The translations under genes and the position numbers were made by a program. Of a DNA stretch of 64,000 nt, positions 25,105-34,132 are shown piece by piece. Source of the DNA: Eleftheria terrae (GTDB lineage Bacteria; Pseudomonadota; Gammaproteobacteria; Burkholderiales; Burkholderiaceae_C). The stretch's first letter is position 1. Each line of letters starts with the position of its first letter. The notes beneath the pieces were generated by a model, which had not been told where the DNA came from, ran no database searches, and saw only the letters and a list, made by a program, of their open reading frames with translations. Location of the stretch: contig NZ_CP106953.1 in assembly GCF_030419005.1 (NCBI RefSeq), positions 310,001 to 374,000 of the forward strand, written 5' to 3'.

Positions 25105-25835
25105 TGGACTTCAACCCGACAGCCCGCTTGGGCGAGCGGGTGGAGGCGCTGATCGACGACGGCCTGCAGCGGCGGGCCGCCGAGCAGTCCGACCCCAGCT
25201 ACCTCGGCGCCTCGCGCGTCGGCGTGGCCTGCGAGCGGGCCCTGCAGTTCGAGTACGCGCAGGCCCCCGTGGACCTGGGGCGCGGCTTCACCGGCCGCCT
25301 GCTGCGCATCTTCGAGCGCGGCCACCGGATGGAGGACTGCATGGCCGCCTGGCTGCGCGCCGCCGGCTTCGATCTGCGCACCTGCAAGGCGGACGGCGAG
25401 CAGTTCGGCTTCAGCGTCTCCGACGGTCGGCTGCAAGGCCACGTTGACGGCGTGCTGCTCTCCGGCCCGGACGGGTTTGCCTGCCCGGCGCTGTGGGAGA
25501 TGAAGTGCCTCGGCGCCAAAGGGTGGAAGGAGCTGCAGAAGCACGGCCTGGCCGTCGCCAAGCCGGTCTACGCGGCCCAGGTCGCGCTGTACCAGGCCTA
25601 CCTGCAGCTGCACGAGCACCCGGCGCTGTTCACCGCGCTGAACGCCGATTCGATGGAGATCTACGCCGAGCTCGTGCCCTTCGATGCGGCGCTGGCACAG
25701 CGGATGTCGGACCGCGCCGCCCGAGTCATCCAGGCCACCGAGGCCGCCGAGTTGCTGCCGAGGGCCTTTGTCGATCCGAACCATTTTGAATGCCGGTTCT
25801 GCGCTTGGCAGGACCGCTGCAAATCACTGTCATGA
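25101..25835 (+). CDS. Cas4/RecB-like PD-(D/E)xK nuclease
   Basis: 244 residues. The nuclease core is visible as IFERGHRMED, GHVDGVLL (catalytic Asp) and LWEMKCLG (the E-x-K pair), with a following Gln-Tyr motif AAQVALYQAYL. Cys44 and the C-terminal Cys231, Cys234 and Cys240 (CRFCAWQDRC) match the one-plus-three cysteine arrangement of Cas4/AddB iron-sulfur nucleases. Likely the 5'-3' exonuclease of the phage recombination module, providing single strands for the Sak4-like protein. Confidence 0.85.
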   Translation: MMDFNPTARLGERVEALIDDGLQRRAAEQSDPSYLGASRVGVACERALQFEYAQAPVDLGRGFTGRLLRIFERGHRMEDCMAAWLRAAGFDLRTCKADGEQFGFSVSDGRLQGHVDGVLLSGPDGFACPALWEMKCLGAKGWKELQKHGLAVAKPVYAAQVALYQAYLQLHEHPALFTALNADSMEIYAELVPFDAALAQRMSDRAARVIQATEAAELLPRAFVDPNHFECRFCAWQDRCKSLS

Positions 25836-26065
25836 ACAAGAACCAATCAACTTTGACTGCTGAGGATCTGCTGCAAGAGCGCCTGCTGACGGTGGCTGAG
25901 ACGGCGCACGCCTTGAACCTGCCGTCCTCCCTCTTGAGCAACGCCGCCAAGCGCGAGCGCCTGCTCATCCCTCACTACTACATCAACAAGCTGGTCCGCT
26001 TCAAGCTCAATGAGATGCTGGCGTGGCAAGCGCAACGCGCCCGGAAGGAGGCGCCCGATGCTTGA
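25832..26065 (+). CDS. small helix-turn-helix protein
   Basis: 77 residues starting in the ATGA overlap with the nuclease stop. LLTVAETAHALNLPSSLLSNAAKRERLLIPHYYINKLVRFKLNEMLAWQ fits an excisionase/AlpA-like DNA-binding fold. It overlaps the primase-helicase start by 8 bp. Probably a regulator of replication or excision. Confidence 0.75.
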   Translation: MNKNQSTLTAEDLLQERLLTVAETAHALNLPSSLLSNAAKRERLLIPHYYINKLVRFKLNEMLAWQAQRARKEAPDA

Positions 26066-28331
26066 CTTCAACGACTACGGTACCCCGGTGCATCACCAGC
26101 TCGACGCGCAGCGCGACGAGATCCGGGCGGCCTTGCTCTCCCGACTGGAGTCGGTGCTGGCCATCATGTTCCCTGCCGGGAAGAAGCGCGGCGGCAAGCT
26201 GCTGATCGGCGACGTGCTGGGCAGTCCCGGGGACAGCCTGGAGATCGTGCTGGAAGGCGAGAAGGCGGGTCTCTGGACCGACCGCGCCGACGGCTCAGGC
26301 GGGGACGTCTTCTCAATCATTGCCGCGCACTACGGCTTGGACGCTCAACGCAATTTTCAGGCGGTGCTGCAGAAAGCCTGTGATCTGCTCGGTCGTGCAC
26401 CGGTGCAGCCGACGGCCAAGCTGCCCCGCAAGCAGCCGGTTGACGAGCTGGGCCCGGCTACGGCCCGGTGGGACTACCTTGACGCTGCAGGCCAACGGAT
26501 CGCCAGCGTCTACCGCTACGACCCGCCGGGCGGCAAGAAGGAGTTCCGGCCCTGGGATGTGCGTCGCAAAAAGGCCACCGCCCCCAACCCGCGCCCGCTG
26601 TACAACCAGCCGGGCATTGCTGCTGCTGACCTGGTCGTGCTCACCGAGGGCGAGAAGTGTGCCGATACGCTGATCCGGCTCGGCATCTGCGCGACGACGG
26701 CGATGAACGGCGCCAACGCACCCATCGAGAAGACCGACTGGTCCCCGCTGGCCGGCAAGACTGTGCTGATCTGGCCCGACAAGGACAAGCCGGGCTGGCA
26801 GTACGCCGAGAACGCGGCGCAGGCCATCCTGCGGGCCGGTGCGTCCTCTTGCGCCATCCTGTACCCACCAGCGGACAAGCCCGAGGGCTGGGACGCGGCT
26901 GACGCAGTCGCGGAAGGCTTTGACGTGGAAGGTCTGATCGCCGCCGGCGAGCGCCTGCCCGTGTCTCTGCCTGTGGACGCGCCGGAACTCGACGTGCTGG
27001 AGGGCGTCGACTGGAGAACCGAGGACGGGCTCGCGCTCGCGTTCACGGCTCGCAATGGCGAGGACTGGCGCTACTGCGCCGTGTGGGGCAAGTGGTACGG
27101 CTGGGCCGGAGGCCGCTGGAATGAAGACCGCGTGCTGCACATCCACCACCTGCTGCGCTGCCTCACCCGCCATGCCGCGCAACGCACCGACAGCGCGCGC
27201 ACCAAGGCCCGGCTGTCGAGCTCCAGCACCGTAGCCGCCGTCGAGCGGCTGTCGCGCAGCGACCCAGATCTGGCGACGCTGCCGGAGAAATTCGACGCCG
27301 ATCCCTGGCTGCTGAACACGCCGACGGGAGTGATCGACCTCAGGACGGGAGCCAAGACGCCGCACCGCCGCGAGAAGCTGATGACGAAGATGGCGACGGC
27401 CAGTCCGCGAGGCCAGTCTCCGCTATGGCAATCGTTTCTGGTTGACATCACCGGCGGACAAGCCGACCTGGCAGCGTACCTGCAGCGGATGGTCGGGTAC
27501 TGCCTGACTGGCGTGACGCGCGAGCATGCGCTGTTCTTCCTGTACGGCACCGGCGCCAATGGCAACAGCGTGTTCTTGAACGTCGTCAGCACGATCCTCG
27601 GGGACTACGCCCGGCACGCGCCCATGGAGACTTTCATGGACAGCGCGGGAGAGCGGCACCCTACCGAGCTGGCTTCGCTGCGCGGGGCCCGCGTGGTCAC
27701 TGCGACCGAGACGGAGCAGGGCAGGCGCTGGAACGAGTCACGCATCAAGGCGCTCACCGGAGGCGATCCGATCTCGGCCCGTTTCATGCGCCAGGACTTC
27801 TTCGAATACACGCCGCAGTTCAAGTTGCTCATTGCGGGCAACCACAAGCCATCCATTCGCAACGTGGACGAGGCGATGCGGCGGCGGCTGCACCTCATCC
27901 CGTTCACGGTGACGATCCCGCCCGAGCGGCGTGACAGGAGCTTGACCGAAAGGCTGCTGCAGCAACGCGACGGCATCCTCGCGTGGGGACTGCAGGGCAG
28001 CTCGCTCTGGCAGGCGCAGGGCCTTCAGCCGCCCATCTGCGTGATGGAGGCCACGCGGGAGTACTTCAACAACGAAGACGCGGTGCAGGAGTTCGAGGAA
28101 GAGGACCTTGAACGAGATCCTCAGGCGCAGGTGCCGATTGCGAAGGTGTATGCACGCTGGAAATCGTTCGCCGACCGCAACGGCTACTACGTGGGGTCGA
28201 CCCGCTGGCTCACGGAGCAGCTGGCGATGCGCGGCTTCCAGCGCGTGAAGATGTCCGGCGGAACTCGCGGCCTGCGAGGGCTTCGACTGCGAGTGGACGG
28301 CAACACGCGTCTGCCATACGCCGATGACTGA
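26058..28331 (+). CDS. phage primase-helicase, P4 alpha-like
   Basis: 757 residues. Order of domains: N-terminal region, TOPRIM-type primase (VVLTEGEKCADTLI with the catalytic Glu near residue 199, then VLIWPDKDKPGW with the acidic pair), then a D5/superfamily 3 helicase: Walker A GTGANGNS at residues 497-504, TATETEQGRRWNE, KALTGGDPISARFMRQDFFEY and LLIAGNHKPSIRN. The family normally has Gly-Lys-Ser at the Walker A; here residue 503 is Asn (codon AAC, 27,564-27,566), so ATP binding may be lost. Drives replication of a P4-like or related satellite/prophage. Confidence 0.9.
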   Translation: MLDFNDYGTPVHHQLDAQRDEIRAALLSRLESVLAIMFPAGKKRGGKLLIGDVLGSPGDSLEIVLEGEKAGLWTDRADGSGGDVFSIIAAHYGLDAQRNFQAVLQKACDLLGRAPVQPTAKLPRKQPVDELGPATARWDYLDAAGQRIASVYRYDPPGGKKEFRPWDVRRKKATAPNPRPLYNQPGIAAADLVVLTEGEKCADTLIRLGICATTAMNGANAPIEKTDWSPLAGKTVLIWPDKDKPGWQYAENAAQAILRAGASSCAILYPPADKPEGWDAADAVAEGFDVEGLIAAGERLPVSLPVDAPELDVLEGVDWRTEDGLALAFTARNGEDWRYCAVWGKWYGWAGGRWNEDRVLHIHHLLRCLTRHAAQRTDSARTKARLSSSSTVAAVERLSRSDPDLATLPEKFDADPWLLNTPTGVIDLRTGAKTPHRREKLMTKMATASPRGQSPLWQSFLVDITGGQADLAAYLQRMVGYCLTGVTREHALFFLYGTGANGNSVFLNVVSTILGDYARHAPMETFMDSAGERHPTELASLRGARVVTATETEQGRRWNESRIKALTGGDPISARFMRQDFFEYTPQFKLLIAGNHKPSIRNVDEAMRRRLHLIPFTVTIPPERRDRSLTERLLQQRDGILAWGLQGSSLWQAQGLQPPICVMEATREYFNNEDAVQEFEEEDLERDPQAQVPIAKVYARWKSFADRNGYYVGSTRWLTEQLAMRGFQRVKMSGGTRGLRGLRLRVDGNTRLPYADD

Positions 28332-28456
28332 TCCGTGGTCGTCAGCGTCGCAGCAAGCGGCGCTGGTGGGAGCGGCTCGCCCCGAAGTTCAGCGCAAGCA
28401 ACGCGGGATGGCTGCCACTTCCGCCCCTACTGCCACCCTCAGCACACCGACTTTCA

Positions 28457-28553
28457 GTGGCTGAATGGCTCAAGTGGTCGAATTTCCGGTTAATTCTCTA
28501 TACCCTGTATAAGCGATTAACCGGAAATTTGGTCACAAGAGCCATTCGGCCAC
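28457..28553. repeat. nested inverted repeats
   Basis: Three concentric palindromes. Outer arms GTGGCTGAATGGCTC (28457-28471) and GAGCCATTCGGCCAC (28539-28553) pair at 14 of 15 positions. Middle arms AATTTCCGGTTAAT (28481-28494) and ATTAACCGGAAATT (28516-28529) pair perfectly. The core holds TATACCCTGTATA. The A+T-rich centre, in an otherwise G+C-rich operon, lies directly after the primase-helicase, which makes it a candidate replication origin or regulatory cruciform. Confidence 0.85.
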
Positions 28554-28571
28554 TCATCGAGAGAACGACCG

Positions 28572-28859
28572 ATGACGAACACGACCAACAAGGCGACGAT
28601 CTGCGTCGCCACTCACGAGGCACTGGTGCAGCAACTGGCTGCCTCGGGCTTCACTCCTCCGGCCGTCACCACGCTGGACGACCTCTACGCCGGCTACGTG
28701 CAGTGGTGCCGCGAGAAGGACATTGCTCCGGCACCGGCACAGCACTTCGCGCTGAACCTGGCGCGATCGCACATGCCTTGCCAGCTCTCCGACGGCCGCC
28801 TGGCCTTCCTGAGACTGAAGCTGCGGGGCGATGCGCTGCAGTGGGGGACGCTGCAATGA
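28572..28859 (+). CDS. phage hypothetical protein
   Basis: 95 residues. ALVQQLAASGFTPPAVTTLDDLYAGYVQWCREKDIAPAPAQHFALNLARSHMPC: a short helical protein with no known domain. Its stop overlaps the RuvC-like start (ATGA). It begins 18 bp after the large palindrome, so it is the first gene of the second half of the phage operon. Confidence 0.65.
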   Translation: MTNTTNKATICVATHEALVQQLAASGFTPPAVTTLDDLYAGYVQWCREKDIAPAPAQHFALNLARSHMPCQLSDGRLAFLRLKLRGDALQWGTLQ

Positions 28860-29320
28860 GGCCGACCATCCTGGCCCTGGACCTGGGCACCGCGACCGGC
28901 TGGGCGCTGCGACAGCGTGACGGTACGACCACGAGCGGTACGCAGCACTTCAAGCCCCAGCGCTTCGAGGGCGGCGGGATGCGCTTCCTGCGCTTCAAGC
29001 GCTGGCTCACAGAGCTTCGCGCTGCGGCCGGCGACATCGGGGCGGTGTACTTCGAGGAAGTGCGCCGGCACACCGGAGTCGATGCGGCCCATGTCTACGG
29101 CGGCCTCATGGCTCACCTAACGGCCTGGTGTGAGCAGCACCAGGTCCCGTACCAGGGTGTACCCGTCGGGGCCATTAAACGGCACGTAGCGGGCCGCGGC
29201 AACGCGGGCAAGGGGGAGGTGGCTGACGCGGTGAAAAAACGCGGCTACGGGCCTTTGGACGATAACGAGGCCGATGCACTTGCGCTGTTGCTGTGGGCCA
29301 TCGAAACGCAGGAGGGTTGA
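28856..29320 (+). CDS. RuvC-like Holliday junction resolvase
   Basis: 154 residues. An RNase H-fold nuclease: LALDLGTATGWAL with catalytic Asp9, YFEEVRRH with the second acidic residue (Glu67/68), and the C-terminal DDNEADALALLLW with the final acidic pair. Length and arrangement match phage RuvC-type crossover junction endonucleases. It would cut branched DNA made by the recombination module upstream. Confidence 0.88.
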   Translation: MRPTILALDLGTATGWALRQRDGTTTSGTQHFKPQRFEGGGMRFLRFKRWLTELRAAAGDIGAVYFEEVRRHTGVDAAHVYGGLMAHLTAWCEQHQVPYQGVPVGAIKRHVAGRGNAGKGEVADAVKKRGYGPLDDNEADALALLLWAIETQEG

Positions 29321-29322
29321 CC

Positions 29323-29532
29323 ATGATGACACCCCATCACCGCTATCGCTGCCCGTTGGGCAAGCTACAGCCGCAGACGACCGACCTGGATGCCGTCAAG
29401 GAACACGGCTGGCGAGAGCAACGCATCCTCGTCGTGAATGAGGCCGACGAGCGCCTGGACTTTGTCGAGCGCGAGATCGTCCGCCGCATCGGCGAGCGGC
29501 TCTACGGCAAGGGAGGCAAGCGCCATGGCTGA
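29323..29532 (+). CDS. phage hypothetical protein
   Basis: 69 residues from the ATG at 29323, two bases after the RuvC-like stop. YRCPLGKLQPQTTDLDAVKEHGWREQRILVVNEADERLDFVEREIVRRIG: an alpha/beta-looking small protein, family not recognised. Overlaps the next gene by 8 bp. Confidence 0.6.
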   Translation: MMTPHHRYRCPLGKLQPQTTDLDAVKEHGWREQRILVVNEADERLDFVEREIVRRIGERLYGKGGKRHG

Positions 29533-29968
29533 GCAGTGGACCGTCGAGGCAGTGGCCATGCGCTTCGCCGATGCTGCAGAGACCTCGCGACGGCTGCCTG
29601 CCGTTCGGGTGCAGGGCTACCTCAGCACCTGGCCGCGGGTCGTTCGGGAGCAGTGGGAAGCGCTGGGACGCAGGGAGGAGGCGCCGGTGCGCTTCCCGCC
29701 CAGCCCCCAGGACATCGACCGTCTACTGCAGGCCATGCAGTGGGTGCAGTGGCTGGAGGTGGAGCAGCGGCACCTGGTGTGGATGCGGGCGCAGCGCTAC
29801 GGCTGGCAGGAGATCGGCAAGCGCCTGGGCTGCGAGCGGACCACGGCCTGGCGTCGGTGGATGGCGGCCCTGCAGATCATCGCCGACCGGCTCGACCAGC
29901 AGGCCGTGGGTGCCAGCGTTCCTTTGCGCTCCTTTGCGCACCCTGGTGCTCCTGAAATGCGGCTATAG
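29525..29968 (+). CDS. DUF6362 protein
   Basis: 147 residues from the ATG at 29525. The conserved block WTVEAVAMRFADAAETSRRLPAVRVQGYLSTWP, followed by AMQWVQWLEVEQRHLVWMRAQRYGWQEIGKRLGCERTTAWRRWMAALQII, matches DUF6362, a helix-turn-helix family of prophage early regions. Probably a transcription factor acting at the end of the early operon. Confidence 0.8.
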   Translation: MAEQWTVEAVAMRFADAAETSRRLPAVRVQGYLSTWPRVVREQWEALGRREEAPVRFPPSPQDIDRLLQAMQWVQWLEVEQRHLVWMRAQRYGWQEIGKRLGCERTTAWRRWMAALQIIADRLDQQAVGASVPLRSFAHPGAPEMRL

Positions 29969-29980
29969 CTCCCATGCGCG

Positions 29981-30001
29981 CCCTCAAGCGCTACTTGAGG
30001 G
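29981..30001 (+). terminator. hairpin after early operon
   Basis: CCCTCAAG / CTTGAGGG form an 8-bp perfect stem with a 5-base loop, 13 bp after the DUF6362 stop. A TTTTT run follows only about 18 bp later, so termination is possible but weak. Confidence 0.4.
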
Positions 30002-30018
30002 CTGCAACACTTTGGCCG

Positions 30019-30041
30019 TTTTTGGGTACATTTTTGGGTAC
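30019..30041 (+). repeat. TTTTTGGGTAC tandem pair
   Basis: TTTTTGGGTAC at 30019-30029 and again at 30031-30041, period 12. The 500-bp stretch 29,969-30,471 holds no convincing gene; besides the hairpin and this pair I see nothing in it. Repeats of this form can be integrase arm-type sites. Confidence 0.5.
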
Positions 30042-30471
30042 GGTGGCGCAGGGACCAGCAGTAGAGAGTGATCTCCCGGAGCGGAAAGCAGACCTTGGTA
30101 GCCAGAGTTACTTTGCGCTCCTGTCTGCGGCGATGAGAGGGCTGCCGCTCCCACTCGCGGTGTGGCCGGCGTCTCGGAGCGGAAGACGACCGGCGTTGTT
30201 CTCGGTACAGTTTGAACTGCGACTGCAAAAAGACCTGCTGTAGAGCGACGCGATCCACCTCAGATCGCTGTTGGCGCCCTCACCGCCAGCCCACAGGAGA
30301 GTTTGTGGGTCCTTCCTTTTGGTACCCAATGCGGGCGGAAACCGCGCGACGCTCCCCTACCGGCAGATGCGAACCATGGTTTGCGGAGTTTGCCCCCGGT
30401 CCGCCCATGTATCAGGACGCGAACCGCTGCATCGTCTCCCTGCGCTCTCGCGTCAGCGGCCCGCCACTGTG

Positions 30472-31305
30472 TTAGATCAACGCAGGTTCTATCGGTCCCA
30501 ATTTCCTTCGTGCAGACCAACGGCCTCTTGCGACCAGCAAGCCGCCTCCCAAAACTAGCAGAAGCCACGTGCTCGGTTCCGGGACTGGGGTAGTCACACC
30601 TGCGAATCGAGTACCGTCAAGGCCACCCTCAACGTCGAGGCCTTCCCCGACGCGGATGTTCTTCTTCACCTTGTTCTTATCCCCCTTGATATTCTGCTTG
30701 ATGATCACAGACGGCTTGTCGGTCGTTCCCGTTTCCCCCTGAGTGAAGAAGTCGAGCACGCCTTTAATCACGCCGGATCCCCTGCCGACGACTTTGTTGA
30801 ACCAACTCTTCAACCCTGCGGTCGATGCGCTGGAGGCGAAGGAGTCCGCAATGCCACCACTGCTCTCGAATTCGAAACCAACATAGTCGGCAGCAGCCGT
30901 GTCGTAGTGCCAGACGATGGTCGCGGTTTCGCTGAACGCCTGCTGGCCAAGGCTTCCTGTGCCAGCGATGTGGATCGTGATGTCCTCCCCGACATTGCCT
31001 TCGACTGTGGCAGATTGTGAGTGGCTATATATGGTGCCGCCGATGTCGCCTTGAACAAGGGTTGTGAAGCCATTGTCGGTATAGCCGCCAGAAACTTCGA
31101 GTTGTGGCACTTCTGCAAGGTCCACCACTTCAAGGTAGCTAAGCGCAGTAAATGGGAGCGATACGCTCTCCGAGATTGCAGCGCCGATGATCAACTCCTT
31201 CGCCGGAGTCGAAGCGGTCGCCACTTCCACTGCCGATGAAGCAGCGGCGATCAGAAAGGCAGCCAAAACGGCGAGCTTCCTGCGAAGTCCCAAAAATGCG
31301 GGCAT
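30472..31305 (-). CDS. PEP-CTERM sorted surface protein
   Basis: 277 residues from the ATG at 31305, with AAGGA seven bases upstream. A signal peptide (KLAVLAAFLIAAASSAVEVATAS) precedes a beta-rich body and ends in TTPVPEPSTWLLLVLGGGLLVARGRWSARR: the PEP box, one transmembrane helix and a basic tail. PEP-CTERM proteins are cut by exosortase at the membrane and released with exopolysaccharide. The body contains VIIKQNIKGDKNKVKKNIRVGEG, an unusual basic insert. It interrupts the phage region, so it is cargo or chromosomal remnant. Confidence 0.88.
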   Translation of the reverse strand: MPAFLGLRRKLAVLAAFLIAAASSAVEVATASTPAKELIIGAAISESVSLPFTALSYLEVVDLAEVPQLEVSGGYTDNGFTTLVQGDIGGTIYSHSQSATVEGNVGEDITIHIAGTGSLGQQAFSETATIVWHYDTAAADYVGFEFESSGGIADSFASSASTAGLKSWFNKVVGRGSGVIKGVLDFFTQGETGTTDKPSVIIKQNIKGDKNKVKKNIRVGEGLDVEGGLDGTRFAGVTTPVPEPSTWLLLVLGGGLLVARGRWSARRKLGPIEPALI

Positions 31306-31644
31306 GAGAGATCCTTTTCGCAAAGTGGAGGCGGCGCCGAGGCCGCGGTAAGGCACACGAGATATAGGTGGCGGTGGGCCTTCCTTCCCCCTCGTTTTCT
31401 CGCTTGACAGTTCGCGGTTGTTGGCTTTTCGGCGTACACGTCCTGGCAGCCTTCAAACAGGTCGGGACGAAAGGCACCACCCGGCAGCAATGGATCAGCA
31501 AAACTGAATTTCTCCGCTGCGACGGCCTGCAAGACATGAACCAGGAAGGTGCTCCCCTTCTGTTTTAGTCGCTGTGCCTTCGAAGGCTCACCCACTGATG
31601 ACTGGCCACCGAGATTGAGCCGGCCGCATGCGCAACTTCATCCC

Positions 31645-32919
31645 ATGTTGAACAACACTCCCCAGGTAACGAACTGGCTGGCCACCAGGATCGAGCACTG
31701 GCCCATCGAGCGGCTCCTGCCCTACGCGAAGAACGCCCGAACGCACTCGGACACTCAAATCGCGCAGATCGCGGCAAGCATCGTCGAATTCGGGTTTGTG
31801 AATGCATGCCTGGTAGGCGCTGATGGCGTCCTCGTTGCCGGCCACGGCCGGGTGCTGGCGGCGCGCCTGCTGAAATTGGTGACGGTGCCGGTGGTGGTGC
31901 TCGACCACCTCACTCCTTTGCAGCGGCGGGCGCTCGTCATCGCGGACAACCGAACTGCGGAGCTCGCGGGCTGGGACGACGAGCTGCTGCGGCTAGAACT
32001 AAAGGCGTTGGACGTGGAAGGCTTCGATCTTGACCTAACCGGCTTCGACGCAGACGCCCTGACCGAGCTGCTGCAGGGCGAAGAGCCGGATGACGCGGGC
32101 GCGACCGACGACGATGCAGTTCCGGAGCCGGAGGCACGTCCAATCTCCCGCCCGGGTGATGTTTGGCTGATGGGGAAGCACCGCCTGGTCTGCGGCGATG
32201 CAACCACCGCCGAGGCCTACCAGCTGCTGCTGGGCGATGGCCAGGTCGACATGGTGTTCGCAGACCCTCCTTATAACGTTGCGTATACCGAAAGCGCCAT
32301 GCACCGCAAGCGCGGCGCGGCGCGACCAATCTTGAACGACGCCCTTGGAGAGGGCTTCCAGCAGTTCCTCACCGACGCTCTGGCGCTGATGGTCCCGCGC
32401 TGTCGCGGCGCGATGTACATCGCCATGTCCTCCAGCGAGCTCGACGCGCTGCAGGCCGCCTTCCGAGAGGCTGGCGGTCACTGGTCCACCTTCATCATCT
32501 GGGCAAAGAACCGCTTCTCGCTGGGAACCGCGGACTACCAGCGCCAGTTCGAGCCGATCCTCTACGGCTGGCCGAAGGGCGCCAAGCGTCACTGGTACGG
32601 AGACCGGGACCAGAGCGACATCTGGCAGATTGAGCGACGTGCCAAGAACGACCTGCACCCCACGATGAAGCCGGTCGAGCTGGTGGAACGGGCGATCCGC
32701 AATTCGAGCCGGCCAGGCGATGTTGTGCTTGATCCCTTCGCTGGCTCTGGAACGACCCTGATCGCAGCGGAGAAGACGGGCCGCGTTGCCCGAATGATGG
32801 AGCTCGATGCCAAGTACGCTGATGTGGTTATTCGCCGCTGGCAGCAGTGGACCGAGCAAAGTGCTGTTCGTGAGTCAGATCAGCAGCCATTTGATGCACT
32901 GGCCGCCGTCTCTGTTTGA
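31645..32919 (+). CDS. ParB-domain plus DNA methyltransferase (beta class)
   Basis: 424 residues from the ATG at 31645. Residues 10-110 are a ParB/Srx-like domain (IEHWPIERLLPYAKNARTHSDTQIAQIAASIVEFGF ... VAGHGRVLAARLL). The C-terminal half is a DNA methyltransferase with motif IV DPPYNVAY before motif I DPFAGSGTT, the order of beta-class N6-adenine or N4-cytosine enzymes. Common in prophages, where it modifies phage DNA against host restriction. No restriction endonuclease is nearby. Confidence 0.92.
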   Translation: MLNNTPQVTNWLATRIEHWPIERLLPYAKNARTHSDTQIAQIAASIVEFGFVNACLVGADGVLVAGHGRVLAARLLKLVTVPVVVLDHLTPLQRRALVIADNRTAELAGWDDELLRLELKALDVEGFDLDLTGFDADALTELLQGEEPDDAGATDDDAVPEPEARPISRPGDVWLMGKHRLVCGDATTAEAYQLLLGDGQVDMVFADPPYNVAYTESAMHRKRGAARPILNDALGEGFQQFLTDALALMVPRCRGAMYIAMSSSELDALQAAFREAGGHWSTFIIWAKNRFSLGTADYQRQFEPILYGWPKGAKRHWYGDRDQSDIWQIERRAKNDLHPTMKPVELVERAIRNSSRPGDVVLDPFAGSGTTLIAAEKTGRVARMMELDAKYADVVIRRWQQWTEQSAVRESDQQPFDALAAVSV

Positions 32920-32970
32920 GCGCGGGCGCTTCATGCGGTTGGATCGCAGCGATCGCAATACGAAGAAGGA

Positions 32971-33198
32971 ATGATCGTGACGGACCGTGTACAGCAGTTC
33001 GACCATCTTGAGAGCATTGATCGGAACATCGAGAAGGTGAACGCGCGACTCGCGGAGCTGGAGGAAACAGCGAAGACCATTCCACAGGGGCACTTCGAGG
33101 AGGCGAACAGCAGGACGCTTCTGGCCGCCCTGCGTGCAGTGCTGATTGTGCTCGAAGACCAACGCCGATCCATCACCACGTCCGGCGGTTTCGTGTAG
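32971..33198 (+). CDS. small coiled-coil protein
   Basis: 75 residues; GAAGGA precedes the ATG. FDHLESIDRNIEKVNARLAELEETAKTIPQGHFEEANSRTLLAALRAVLIVLEDQRRSI: two helices, probably coiled coil. It shares length, layout and the ending LEDQRR/REQRR with the gene at 33,309, so the two may be paralogues. Function unknown. Confidence 0.6.
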   Translation: MIVTDRVQQFDHLESIDRNIEKVNARLAELEETAKTIPQGHFEEANSRTLLAALRAVLIVLEDQRRSITTSGGFV

Positions 33199-33308
33199 AC
33201 CGAGGGGCGCGGCTACGGCCGGCGGGCACGGATGCCCGGGCGCACAACCGCTGGTGCGCGCTCCAGTCCGGCATCGGTACGGGGCAGCGGTCATGGAACG
33301 GACTTGTC

Positions 33309-33614
33309 ATGGCAACCCTTGAGCAAGAACTCGAGCACCTGGCAGACGCGGACCGCGACATTGCGAAGGCGGAGCTGCACATTGCGGAACTGGAGCAGAC
33401 AGCCCGTCGTCTTGCCGAGACGGGTCGGGACGTCACCTTGACTCATCAACTGCTGGCCACCGCGCGCGAGTCGGTCGCGACCTTCCGGGAGCAGCGTCGC
33501 TTGATTGCAGAAACTATTGACGACATGAGGGCTGGCAGGCGTCTGGAGATCGAGGACGCCGCAGCCATGTTCCCGCCGGGTGACCCGACACCGATCCCGC
33601 CCTCTTCGCCTTGA
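33309..33614 (+). CDS. small coiled-coil protein, paralogue
   Basis: 101 residues. LEHLADADRDIAKAELHIAELEQTARRLAETGRDVTLTHQLLATARESVATFREQRRLI is arranged like the gene just upstream, with a Pro-rich C-terminus. Ribosome-binding site weak. The name of the family is not known to me; such pairs recur before prophage morphogenesis regions. Confidence 0.55.
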   Translation: MATLEQELEHLADADRDIAKAELHIAELEQTARRLAETGRDVTLTHQLLATARESVATFREQRRLIAETIDDMRAGRRLEIEDAAAMFPPGDPTPIPPSSP

Positions 33615-33668
33615 GCAAGGCAGGTGAATTGCGTTGATCAAGCAATCGGCCAGCCGACGCCAGCGGCA

Positions 33669-34034
33669 CTACTCAACGCGCTCCTCTTCGAACGCTGCCG
33701 CAACCACGAAGCCGGTCAAATTGCTGATGCCACGCGGAATGCCAGTGTGGGCCGAGGTTCGCGCACTCACCCGCCACGACTGCCAGCGGTTGACCGCCGC
33801 TGCGACTGCGGCGACCAGGTCCAGGCCGGTATGGTGGAAGTAGAGGACATCATCCGCAAACTGTCGGCCATACTGGCCGTCGAGAAAGGCCCGAACCGAC
33901 TCAAGCCGTTCGCCGGTCGCTTCGGCGATTCGCGTCATTGCTTCAGGCCAAGTGGCCGACGCTCGCTGGCCCATGCTGCCGATAAAACCCGAAGCCTCGT
34001 TGTGTGTGCCGGGTAAGCCGTCGTTTGGGTGCAT
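33669..34034 (-). CDS. hypothetical protein
   Basis: 121 residues with AGGAG nine bases before the ATG. ATWPEAMTRIAEATGERLESVRAFLDGQYGRQFADDVLYFHHTGLDLVAAVAAAVNRWQSW is a helical core. First (most downstream) of four minus-strand small genes in this stretch. No function visible. Confidence 0.65.
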   Translation of the reverse strand: MHPNDGLPGTHNEASGFIGSMGQRASATWPEAMTRIAEATGERLESVRAFLDGQYGRQFADDVLYFHHTGLDLVAAVAAAVNRWQSWRVSARTSAHTGIPRGISNLTGFVVAAAFEEERVE

Positions 34035-34132
34035 GTTGTATTTCTCCTGGAGGGGTGCGTGCGATGACCCTATTCACGCTCTGAACGAGCCGGAAGCCAA
34101 GGGGTCTTGGCCTCCAACCTCATACCGATTGA

